64,000 nt of DNA from positions 130,791,023 through 130,855,022 of the forward strand of contig CM061231.1 in NCBI GenBank assembly GCA_030844895.1, in the 5' to 3' direction. The number at the start of each line of letters is the position of its first letter. Position 1 is the first letter of the stretch. Origin of the DNA: Ambrosia x helenae (Eukaryota; Streptophyta; Magnoliopsida; Asterales; Asteraceae). The notes under the pieces were generated by a model. That model saw nothing but the letters and a program-made list of their open reading frames with translations. It made no database searches and was not told the DNA's origin. The position numbers were made by a program, and so were the translations under genes. Below, piece after piece: positions 23,225 through 32,746 of the stretch.

Positions 23225-24519
23225 AATTTTGATGGGGGACCCTAAGGAAGTAAGGCGGAATTACTTACCGTTGCAAGAAAAATTGGAAATTTTGAAAATT
23301 TTTTGAACAATTTTAATGGAAAAAAAAAAATCTTGCAACTTTGTCACCCTTTCTACTTGATCAGGCATAAAAGCCGAATTTTCAGTCACCAAAGAGTCTT
23401 TTGCCAAATATGAAAATACGAGATCCTTAATCATGGTTGTCCCTTTAAGTTTCATGAGAGTGTTTCTGGTGAGCGTTTTTAGAGAAGATGAAAAGAGATG
23501 CCTAACTAGGGGTAACATGCTTATAGGATTTGCATATGCTACATGTCGGCAGCCTATTTCCCTACATTGTGAGATCTTGAGCCTATTAGATGTTTATTGA
23601 TATAAATGTTTCGTTTCATGAGAGTAGACCAAATGTTTCTTTGTTGCAGAATTTGTGTAATTCGATACATGCTAAAGCTTTAGATGATATGTGCGCATAG
23701 ATGAGAAAGGCAATGTAGGAATCCATTTGTTTGTTTGATACCTTTGTGTTGTTTGTGTTGACCCGTTCGTTAAAATTCACCATTAGTAAACCATGTTGAG
23801 CCTAAACCTTTCATTTGTTAAACCTACATCATTACCCAAGTCGACTCGTTTACCTTGTTGAATAAAAACGTTGACATCCAATGTGTTCGCCTTGCTTATT
23901 GTTTGAGTTGTTTAATGTTGAAAAAAAAAAGAAAAGAAAAAATATATATTTACGAAAAAAAAAAAAATTGAAGTGATTGTTATGGGTCAATTATGCCCAA
24001 AGTTGTGTGTTAGTATGTTCTTGTGATATGTTAATAAGGATGTTCAATCATTTGTGTTAAACCTTTTGTTTTCGAGCCATTTGTGAACTAAATTATCCTA
24101 CCTTTACCCTAAGCCCAAAACCCGTAAGTCCTTTTGATATGTGCACAGTTTATAGCTTATGTGTGATTGTTATACAAACCTATGATAACAAGGTTACATT
24201 CTTGGTTTTTTGAGTGTCATATACTAGCACACTACACGCTAGTCCAGATATTAAACCGAGAGGAGTGAACATTGTGAGGGGTGTGTAGCATATGTAGATG
24301 ATAATAAGCATGTTAGTTTTGGATAGGCAAGTCTTGTTTTGAAATTGTGCAACACTTGCTCGCCAGATTGTCAATCTCGATTGTGTAAGTCTATGGGACG
24401 GGTATGATTAGGGACCTTGGAAAATCGATAGGTAAAGGAATTGGAGGTGGCTTGTTAATAAGGTGAGTCATGTTTTGAGATGGTTTGATTGGGGACAATC
24501 AATGGTAAGTGTGGGAATG
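23225..24519 (+). repeat. Truncated Athila internal copy 2 (chimeric)
   Basis: It begins with the same AATTTTG-ATGGGGGACCC deletion junction as copy 1. Up to about 23670 it is nearly identical to copy 1. Beyond that it shows many substitutions and indels (for example the shorter A-rich block near 23920-23965). The right part therefore belongs to the subfamily of LTR-D, and a switch point lies near 23630-23690. Confidence 0.85.
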
Positions 24520-24811
24520 TGATGAACGGGGCCAATCATGGTGTTTAAGATGCTTAATTGTGTGCTTTTAATGTTGGTTGAGTGATTATATGCCTTGAAT
24601 AAGATAACTACGCTACATTGTATGATTGCAGGTAAAGCGGCTAAAATGGATAGACTTAATCAAGATGGAATTGTGTAGCGTGTGAGCCAAAGGAAAATGA
24701 TCAAGTCGCGTACACTTGAAAGCGAGCATGGATGCTGAAGCGTTGAAGAGGAACTTTGAATAAGCCAAGAGCACCCGAGTCGGGGACTACTACTACTACT
24801 ACTACTACTAC

Positions 24812-24870
<59 letters not shown>

Positions 24871-25680
24871 GTAAAAAAGCCCAATGGGGTGCTAGGTCAC
24901 ACATAAGACAAAAAAAAAAAGAGTGAATATATTGAAGACACATTCTTTGGACGGCAATCAGGGAGAGTTTTGACGAGGCAGACAAAGAACAAGGGGATGG
25001 AGGCTTCTACCCTAGCCATGAGCGGCTAACCTCCCGTGATCCTCTCCGGGTGAATGGTTAGTTATCTTTGCAAGGTTTTATGTTTGTCAAATAATTGAAT
25101 TGAGATTTGAATATTTAAACTTTCGGTTTCGATTGTGGTTTATTTTTAATATTGATGTTGAACGTTTATTGAATGGTTAATTTGTTTGGATTTCATCAAC
25201 CAACGCGGTTTATTATCGAGGGTCATTGAATACATTCAAGTGTGTCTTTCAATATTACGAGTCATTAAGATATTGTTAGGTGATAATCAACCGAGTCAAC
25301 AGTCGCGATCTAGTTATCGGCTGTCACAAAGTCATTAATCAACCTTCTTTATCAATCATATTAATCCACATATCATGTCTATGTGATATCAATTGGCAAA
25401 CTATATTAACCTTGTCTAAAGTGATTAACCGGGATCCTGGAGAGGTCACCATTTCTTTAATCGTTTACAATTCACTTTTCCTTTCGTTGTTTTTATTATT
25501 TGCAAATTCATCAACAATCAAACCAATCAATTTTATATTTCCGTCTAGTTTAATTTAGTTGTTAAAAAATAACACTTTCCACAATACTCCTCGTGGTTCG
25601 ACACCCGACTTACCCTAACTAATAAGGTAGTTGGTCTTTTCTAAAAATCTTATTTTTGACCGGTCCTTCGACACCGATCA
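24520..25680 (+). repeat. Athila LTR-D (outer subfamily)
   Basis: 1,161 bp, TGAT...ATCA. It matches LTR-A outside the microsatellite, which here is only (ACT)~9 followed by (AAT)~20 (about 24786-24870). It ends next to the resumed LINE L-3 3' UTR. Confidence 0.9.
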
Positions 25681-26422
25681 ACTCACCGGACTGTTAGTCA
25701 AAGGGACACCAAGCCTAGGATGAAGGCCCGTAACCGGGTTTGCAAAAAAAAAAACATGGACTACACACTGCTGTGGCGACGTTAGGAATGATCGCAACTG
25801 CAGAAAGCTTGACTCGTGGAACGCCCAAACTGGGTTAGGGAACACTGCTGCGAAGAGAAGGGCCTGGGATCAATCTGGCCCAGTATGCTGCTGCGGACAC
25901 AGACCAGATGGGGGAGCCCATCAGGAGTTGTCATATTCGCAAGGACTGGAATCCTTTTTGATCCAATACATGCTGTTGTGGCCTGGTTTCAATCTGCTGC
26001 TGGGCTGGATGCAAAGCTTCAAGCCAAAGGCCCATCTCAGCTGGGTTTATTTATTGGACTTTCTGTTGAAGGCCCAGAGCTATACTCAGGAATGGTGGCC
26101 GGATATTTGGTGGTTCAAATGGCCCACGTTGTCTAACTTTGTCAAATACTCATGCAAGAAAAAGGCCCATGCGTATGTGTATTGGGCTCAGAAGTGGGCT
26201 GGTCTTTGCCTTGTAACTTCTACTTAGAGTCTAGGTATAACATGCTATATGGTTCTGACATGGTTAGATGTAGGTTTTGGAAACCCCCATATGTGGGTTG
26301 CATGGTTTCTTATTTTTGGTCCCCAACGTATGTGGCGGGGACGAGGCGGGGGTATACCCCCCATGATGATGTAATTTTTTAGTGGTTGTGATATATACTT
26401 TTGCCAGGCAATGCCCATTACC

Positions 26423-26464
<42 letters not shown>
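25681..26464 (+). other. LINE L-3 3' UTR, right segment, and 41-nt poly(A)
   Basis: The continuation of the L-3 3' UTR after the Athila array. It carries nine TGGGCY/RGCCCA hexamers by eye in ~740 bp (near 25879, 25916, 26001, 26031, 26070, 26120, 26164, 26183 and 26195). Close to the end are two palindromes, GGGGGTATACCCCC (26348-26361) and GGCAATGCC (26407-26415). A run of 41 A follows (26424-26464) and runs directly into the CCCTAAA start of the next LINE. Confidence 0.75.
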
Positions 26465-26466
<2 letters not shown>

Positions 26467-26565
26467 CTAAACCCTATGGAAAATCATTTGCAAGAATTTT
26501 TTCTCTCTCTAACTTTCTCTCTCTAAAAAAACTCTCTCTAATTCTCTCGGCGCCTTCACTCCCGT
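26465..26565 (+). promoter_or_regulatory. 5' end and leader of LINE L-4
   Basis: CCCTAAACCCTATGGAAAATCATTTG begins the element just after the poly(A) of L-3. A pyrimidine-rich CTCTCTCTAA leader follows and leads to the ORF1 ATG at 26566. The telo-box, the GAAAATCATTTG block and the CT-rich leader also occur before the ORF1s at 39341 and 40775, so this is a family-specific 5' end. Confidence 0.72.
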
Positions 26566-27001
26566 ATGCCTAATTTTCCATCAAATTGTGGGAAAATCCC
26601 ACACCCAATCCCTCTGAAGCCTCCTAATCCACCTAATATAGATGTTAATTTAGCTGATTTGCACGAACAAAACCATTCTCCTTGTATTCAAGGTGAGGCG
26701 GCGCAAGAGCAAACCCAAACAGAGTCAAATTTGCTCCGCACAGGTGTTAACCCCGAAGAATCTTTGTCTCCTGAAGAACAATTAGCCCAATCCAGAGCTC
26801 AAAGCATTGCAAATGATGCTCAGATCATGGAGGAAGCGGGTGGCTGGCCAGGGGCTACAAGATCTGGTCGTCAAAGGACTAACCCAGTCCGTATTGCTGG
26901 GTTCGGTGGTATGCGGAAGAACAAAACCAAGGTCAGGTATAGCCCTATGTTGTCTGACCTTAAAGTCAAAGATTTTGTCAAAGAAGGGTCTGCTATAGGT
27001 C

Positions 27002-27046
<45 letters not shown>

Positions 27047-29207
27047 CAGAATTCAATTTATATTACCAATAACTCTTTACAAGTGGAAGGCAGGTCGTTC
27101 TAGGGCTCAACAAACGCAAGAAAATGCAGAAGATTGTAGGAACGAGGCTGATGCTTCAGATGTGTTGAATTATCAAAGTAATCCACAGGATATCGACCCT
27201 GCTCAGGTTATGGAAGACCATGTCATGCTTGATAACCGGTTTGTCCATCTCTAGATACCCCTGTTCCAGGTCCGATTAATACCCAGAAGGAGGTTGCAGG
27301 TAATGAATCTCCCCCTGTTCTGAATTTACACACTGAATCTGTTGATCTGGCTATGGATAGTGGGTCGGATAGGGGTCAAGAGTCTGAAAATGACTCCAAT
27401 TTGAATGGTATTGCTACTGGGTTAGAAGGGGATGGAATTAGGCTAAGGGCTGGTAATCAGGAGTCTAGTCCAAGTCGTGGAAACATTCGGTATCAAAGCC
27501 CCATGGCGGAAACTTCTGCTCAGGTCAATGTTTGGGAGAAAGACAAAAGAAACGGAATGACTTTTGCTGAGAAGATTAAGCAGAACAACAGCACGGGGAC
27601 CATTCGGCTTCAATACTTTCCTCCCACAATTACTCCGGAAGGTAAATCTCGCATTGTTTTATCTAAAGATGATCTTCTCGTTTCTGCCAGAACATATGCT
27701 CTTCGCTTATATGGGTATTTTATTCGGTCCTCTATGGACTTTAATTATGTGAATCGGTGTGTGCAACGCCTTTGGAAGGCCTATGATCTTGCGGATGTGT
27801 CAAAGAGTAGCCATGGCTACTACTACTTTAAATTCTATAGTGAGAAGGGTATGCTCTAGGTGTTAGAGAATGGCCCTTGGATGGTGAACCAGATTCCCCT
27901 TATCCTCAACAAATGGGAGCCGGGCTTATGCATAGTAAAAACTGAACATCCCCACCATGCATATATGGGCTACGGCCCATGATGTCCCACTGGAATTGTG
28001 GACTGAAACGGGAATGAGTAAGATCTTCAGTTCTATTGGTGACCCGTTACTCCTTGACAAAACATCCGAAGCCCGTGTTCTCGAAAAAAAGGGGAAATTA
28101 GGATATGCTAGAATGTTGGTGGAGGCTAAGGCTGTGTCAAATCTTCCAACTGAAGTGGAAGTAGAGTATCCGGCAGGTCCTCAAAAAACTGTTCGGGTTG
28201 GAAAGATTCAAATTTCATATCAATGGAAACCTCCTATTTGCAGCCATTGCGTGGTCTTTGGTCATACTACGAAACTGTGTAAGTCTAGGCCAAGGTCAGA
28301 GGAGGAGATAGCCAAAGAAACCAAAGGAAAGTTGAGTACTCAAACTGCCCATGCAGGTAACATGACAAAGAGTAATGAGGCTGATGATTTCACTAAGGTT
28401 ACCCGGAAAAAGAAACATCCCCAGACATCGGTGAAAGGCAAACAAGTGGGTAATAATGAGCAAAAGTCTGCTCCTGTTACTGCAAACAGCTCAGAAAAGG
28501 TCACAGAATCAGTGGACATTGCTGGTTCAAAAGGAGAGACAAGTGGTGTGAAGAAAAGTGGTCACGGTTTCAACTTCAGTCGTGCTATCCAAGGGGTTTC
28601 ACAAGCGCCTAGTGGTAGTAGACAAGCTGCCTCAACTGGTCCTAAGCAGCAAAAGAACCCTGTGACATCGACGCCTGTGAACTCGACTCCTGTGACATCG
28701 AATCGGTTCTCAGTTTTGGACCTGGAAGCTAGTGTGAAAGCCAATGATATAGTGGGATCCCCTGTGGACCTATATCCTCATAAGGATGGCATTGGAGAGG
28801 TATGCTCCATTAACAAGCAGCAAATGATCGACCCGGGAAGAATTCTGCCACATTGGCCAGATCCGATAGTGAAAAATAGTACTGCAGAGTGCATGATGGA
28901 TAACATAATCACCTACTCGGACTCGGAGTGCTCGGAGGCTGATTATGACATCACTGAGGACCAACGTTGTGTGATCCGTAGAGCCACTGTAAAAAACAAG
29001 TGCATCAAGCATGAGGTTACCGTCAATTGGTCGTCGGGTGAGTGGAATTACTTTTGGGATCAATGTGACATACTTGGGCTAGACGGGGATATGTTAATTG
29101 AAAATGTGGGTGAAGACCGTAGTGGTACCGCTCAATTCTGTGCTCGACAAATGAAATCGGGTAGGGCGTTTGATCCGGCTGTGGCCCGGCCTTCATCCCG
29201 TAAATAA
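26566..29207 (+). pseudogene. LINE L-4 ORF1 (broken, no ORF2 behind it)
   Basis: A LINE ORF1 starting at ATG 26566. Lesions: an 85-bp poly(T) insertion at 27007-27091, a frameshift near 27240, a TAG at 27857-27859 and a frameshift near 27950. The DUF4283-like region runs from about 27560 to 28190 (AEKIKQN, LQYFPPTITPEGKSRIV, LYGYF, ATAHDVPLELW). The zinc knuckle CSHCVVFGHTTKLC lies near 28240. The C-terminus (WSSGEWNYFWDQC and DRSGTAQF) matches the last part of L-6 ORF1. It ends at TAA 29205-29207. ORF2 should start about here but is entirely absent; 3' UTR-type sequence follows at once. Confidence 0.82.
27007..27091 (-). mobile_element. Short poly(A)-tailed insertion in L-4 ORF1
   Basis: An 85-bp insert beginning with 37 T (27007-27043), flanked by a perfect 10-bp duplication AGGTCGTTCT (26997-27006 and 27092-27101). 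Read on the minus strand it is a ~48-base 3' end followed by a long A tail, typical of a severely 5'-truncated LINE or SINE copy. The body is too short to assign to a family. Confidence 0.82.
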
Positions 29208-29698
29208 TCATGTCTATGTCTGAGTTTTTCTTGTTTGTTGAGATTGGTTTTAGTGCGGTTCTGCTGTTGTATAGGCCGTGTTTTTTCGTTAAAAGGTTGC
29301 TTTTGTTTGGATCGTTTTCTCTTCTCCTCTTTGGTAAAGAAGTCTGTTGGATAGCTGTGTTTCCAGCTTGGTGTCCTGTTGATGATTCTGGTCGGGCTAT
29401 GATGCAGCTGATGGCTCAATCCAGTTCAGCAGGTACTTGGTATTATGTTTCTTTTTTGTGCCCAGATTTGGGTTTTGTGTTCTGCTGCTTCTCAGCTCCT
29501 TGTTCCAGCCGAGTGGGATAGCCCAAAAGGTGCCCTGTTCGTCTTATAATCAGGCCCAAAGATAGCTTTTGTTGGACTTTTGTTTATTGTGGAGTTACTT
29601 ATTCCTGGGCTCAGGTCTGGTGGTTTTTTTTATGTGGAGATAGGCCTAATGCCAGGGTGTTATACCGGATCCATGCTCGGCCCAGCTCCAATTCCCTG
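29208..29698 (+). other. LINE L-4 3' UTR, left segment
   Basis: Non-coding sequence directly after the ORF1 stop. TGGGCY/RGCCCA motifs cluster at its right end (near 29521, 29550, 29608 and 29679). It is interrupted at 29698 by the chromovirus, whose 5-bp duplication CCCTG (29694-29698) is repeated at 38663-38667. Confidence 0.7.
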
Positions 29699-29867
29699 TG
29701 TAACATTTCGCATTTAATACTTGTACGTTACGATTATTTTGAATAAAACGTCAAGTTTCATCATTATTCGTCTTTTAAAATATTTTTGTGACGCATTTGG
29801 ACCCCTAATACAATACTATATATGTATATTATGCATATTTATGTGGAATTATTATCAAAAAAATAAA

Positions 29868-29946
29868 TGGCTTGGGCCGGGATTCGAACCCGAGCCCACA
29901 GCCGGGTCACCAAACGTAGACAACACAACCAACTGGGCTACACAAC
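29868..29946 (-). promoter_or_regulatory. tRNA-like module 1 in 5' LTR (antisense)
   Basis: On the minus strand an A box TAGCCCAGTTGG (29940-29929) is followed at tRNA spacing by a perfect B box GGTTCGAATCC (29890-29880). The bases around the B box can form a five-pair T-arm (TCGGG with CCCGG, one U-G). The whole is tRNA-sized. It may be a relic of a tRNA or SINE, or a working TFIIIC-binding site. Confidence 0.7.
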
Positions 29947-30543
29947 ACTTGTGGTTTATCTCCAACCTGTTTTAAATATATAGTGTATTAGTATATTGAC
30001 AGTTGACTTAGAAAGTCAACTGTGACATCGAATATCCATAATTAACACATTCAATCGCGTCTTAATCCTGATTTGGTATGATTGGTGATTGGTCTGGTTA
30101 TTACGCGTCCTTTACACGCTGAATGGTGGTCAGAACATACCAATTTTATGCAAATTTACGCGTCATTACATTCATAGCGAGTCAACTTACCCAATTCATC
30201 AACCCGACCCTCTCCCTATAAATTGAACCTCCCAATTCATTCTAAACTCGCCGAAACCTCTCTCCCTATCTTTAATTTCTGTTTCTAAATCATCTTTTGA
30301 AGCATTGAGTTCGTGTTTGACTTTTCAGTTGACCGGACATATAACGTGATTCGTATTTGTAAGTGTTCTTTTTGTTATGGGTTTTGATCTTCGGCCTATA
30401 CACAACAATAACCCTATGTCCAATTGGGTTATTGTTGTGTAATTCGAATTATTGATAGGCTAGGGCACGATTGGGTTTGATTTGGGGAAGAACACCTTTC
30501 TGAACATGATTATATATTTTAAACTGACAGGAATCAAACACAA

Positions 30544-30616
30544 CCACTTATCTAGATCAAGTGGTTATGTCTGATGTTTACGAGCCAAAGCACACGGGTT
30601 CGAGTCCCACAATCAG
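30544..30616 (+). promoter_or_regulatory. tRNA-like module 2 in 5' LTR
   Basis: An A-box-like TAGATCAAGTGG (30553-30564) and a perfect B box GGTTCGAGTCC (30597-30607). The A box overlaps a palindrome (30544-30564, CCACTT...AAGTGG). The module is sense to the element. Confidence 0.68.
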
Positions 30617-30710
30617 CGGTTTTATTCTTTTTCTCTTAAAAAAGATTCTAAATCAGATTTCACATATACCATATAATCAATTATAAGTCTAATCTATTCG
30701 TTCTCAGGGT

Positions 30711-30784
30711 CCAGACCAGTTGGTTTGGGCTTGTGATTTAAAACACACGAACCGGCCAAGGGCCCGGGTTCGATTCCCAGCATC
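30711..30784 (+). promoter_or_regulatory. tRNA-like module 3 in 5' LTR
   Basis: An A-box-like CAGACCAGTTGG (30712-30723) and a perfect B box GGTTCGATTCC (30767-30777), sense to the element, 170 bp after the B box of module 2. CCCGGGTTCGATTCCCAG resembles a T-arm. Confidence 0.68.
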
Positions 30785-32320
30785 ATCAACCATTTTTTTA
30801 CATCATTTAAGCTTTATAAATATTCTCTTTTATTTTTAAAATTTGTTTTAAAATACTAAAACTACTTTATAAATTCTACAAAAATTATTTTATGTTATTC
30901 TAGTAGTAGAGTTTAACATACAATTTTTAGTTTTCCAAAAATTATTTATTTAATATATATAATAAATAATTCAAGTTTATTCTATTTTATTTATAAAATT
31001 CTATAAAAATATCAAAACAATTATATAAATTTCCACAAAAATTATTCCGAGCTTATATAACATTAAAATTTTCTGAAATGATTTTTGTTTCTGAAAAATC
31101 ATTTGTTTAATATTTTTGACCAATTTTTGTTAGTTTTAATCATAAATAAATCATAATAAATTCATTTTTCAATATTTTTGTACCAAAATTTTATATAAAT
31201 TATTTCTATTTATTTAGAACAGAAATACAATTTTTAATTTAAAAATTCTTTAATTTTAATATTTTTTAAATATTAAAGTTATATTTTGACAATTTGTAAT
31301 AAATAGATTTAATATTCTATTTTTAAGAAAATAATTTTATAAAAATTATTTTCATACTTAAAACTTTATATTGTGACCACCTTTAATTTAAAATTTACAA
31401 AAAGACTTTTGTTTAATTATTTATCAAATTTCTCTTATTTATTAAACATTTTATTTATTAATCAAACGAATAGTTATCCCCAATTCGAAACCCTAGAAAA
31501 TACTTGTAGACTAGATAGACTTAGACTTATTTGTTACCTTATACATAGGGTAATACTTGGCATCTTTGCGGCTACACTTATACTTTTTCTCGAGACTTAA
31601 TACTTTGCTAAGGTGAGTATACGTAACCATGTTTATGCAATTCTTTATACTTGCAACATTATACTTAAGCAATTCCACATACATGTCTAGTTGTAAACTT
31701 TAATGCCTCATGATTTAGACAACAACAACAGTTTCAACAAGTTTCAACAACACATAATCATTAGCTATGGCCAAGCCGGCGATACTCAATAATAGATCTA
31801 TTGGATTGACAATCCCACCTAGATTCGTTGACCATCTTTTATGGGGAGCGCGGGTGATTGTTATCGTTCCAACATATTATTATGGTGAACCGTGGATGAC
31901 GGGATGGACCCAAACTAGTCGGAGGGTTGATTATGTCGATTCAACATTTCATGTTTATTCATGCAGACTTAAACTTACGATAGACATATGAATTGCTATA
32001 CTTTTATTCTTAAACTTAAATGCTTGACATGGCTTATGTATTCTCACCAACTTCTAGTTGACCCCCCCCCCCATTTTTACAACTCAACAGGAAATAATGA
32101 TGCGTGAAGACTAGAGTGTTAGCATGAGAAGACAAACTGAAGTTTATGCTTATTTGGTTATTTTGATGTATTAGATTTCCATTTAAAACTCATTATGTAT
32201 TTTCACTTTTGAATATTTGCACTTTAAATTATTTCCAATTAAAATTTGATTACCATGTGCTACTGTATACTCATTCTTACGTGACACCTCGATGTTTCCG
32301 CCATCGGTTGGGGTGTTACA

Positions 32321-32480
32321 GATTGGTATCAGAGCCTTGGTTATAGGGAATTAGGTTATTAGAAAATAATCTAGAGTATAACCTTAGGGACTTAAACAGT
32401 ACTTGCTTCTCTTACTTGTAACCCTAATTGCTTCCTTAATCTTATCCCTATCCTATACCTCAATACCACCATCTTCCTGG
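32321..32480 (+). promoter_or_regulatory. Chromovirus primer-binding site and shortened leader
   Basis: Three bases after the LTR, TGGTATCAGAGC (32324-32335) matches the 3' end of initiator tRNA-Met, the standard primer for this clade. The leader then leads within ~150 bp into the nucleocapsid end of gag, so a deletion junction must lie in about 32390-32480. Confidence 0.88.
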
Positions 32481-32746
32481 CAGACCATGCCGCCAATGTA
32501 ATAACTGCAAGCGGTATGGACACTACACCAATGCTTGCCAAGCCCCTGCCACCCAAGACAACCTTGCCGGAAATAATCCCGCTCCAAATGCTCAAAATGG
32601 TAGGCCTGTTCGTGGCCAGTGCTATGAATGTGGAAGCACGGAACATTATAGGGATGCTTGCCCTAGACTTGGAAACCAGAACCAGAATCAAAACCGCAAC
32701 CAAAATAAGAACCGCAACCAAAACCAGAACCTACAACCAGAACTAG
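32481..32746 (+). pseudogene. Chromovirus gag remnant (two zinc knuckles)
   Basis: Only the nucleocapsid end of gag is left. Two CCHC zinc knuckles are visible, CNNCKRYGHYTNAC (from 32497) and CYECGSTEHYRDAC (from about 32620), followed by an Asn/Gln/Arg-rich tail. The capsid part, normally several hundred residues, is missing. The frame of the knuckles differs from that of the protease downstream, so the original gag-pol fusion is also broken here. Confidence 0.83.

Larger units (their letters stand above)
7571..25680 (+). mobile_element. Athila-type Ty3/gypsy array with four LTRs
   Basis: The order is LTR-A, internal gag-pol region, LTR-B, truncated internal copy, LTR-C, truncated internal copy, LTR-D. 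All four LTRs start TGAT and end ATCA. The first PBS matches plant tRNA-Asp, and the pol has the DLGAS protease and FMDDF reverse-transcriptase motifs of the Athila clade. The outer LTRs (A, D) are one subfamily with ACT/ACC or ACT/AAT microsatellites; the inner LTRs (B, C) are another subfamily carrying a SINE. The bases flanking the array (AACAC on the left, ACTCA on the right) are not a duplication, so the present ends were not made by one simple insertion. Recombination between elements is the likely origin. The flanking DNA on both sides is LINE L-3 3' UTR. Confidence 0.88.
29699..32320 (+). repeat. Chromovirus 5' LTR
   Basis: 2,622 bp, TGTAACATTT...GGGGTGTTACA. The left part carries three tRNA-like modules. 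The middle (30800-31480) is very A/T-rich. The right third includes a GGTGAACCGTGGATGACGGG block and a C run at 32061-32072. Compared with the 3' LTR it has ~64 extra bases near 30890-30950, where the 3' LTR deleted between short direct repeats of AAAAATTATTT. Confidence 0.92.

Noticed and set aside
17401..23518. Repeated minus-strand frames near 17401, 20391 and 23261
   Set aside because: They lie in the non-coding Athila 3' internal region and its copies; frame length changes with homopolymer length.
19902..25558. Repeated 92-codon frame at 19902, 22823 and 25280
   Set aside because: It is present only because the same LTR segment is repeated; no domain and no start context that sets it apart.
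29868..30784. Functional tRNA genes
   Set aside because: A and B boxes are present, but acceptor and anticodon stems do not pair well, and the modules sit in LTR copies.
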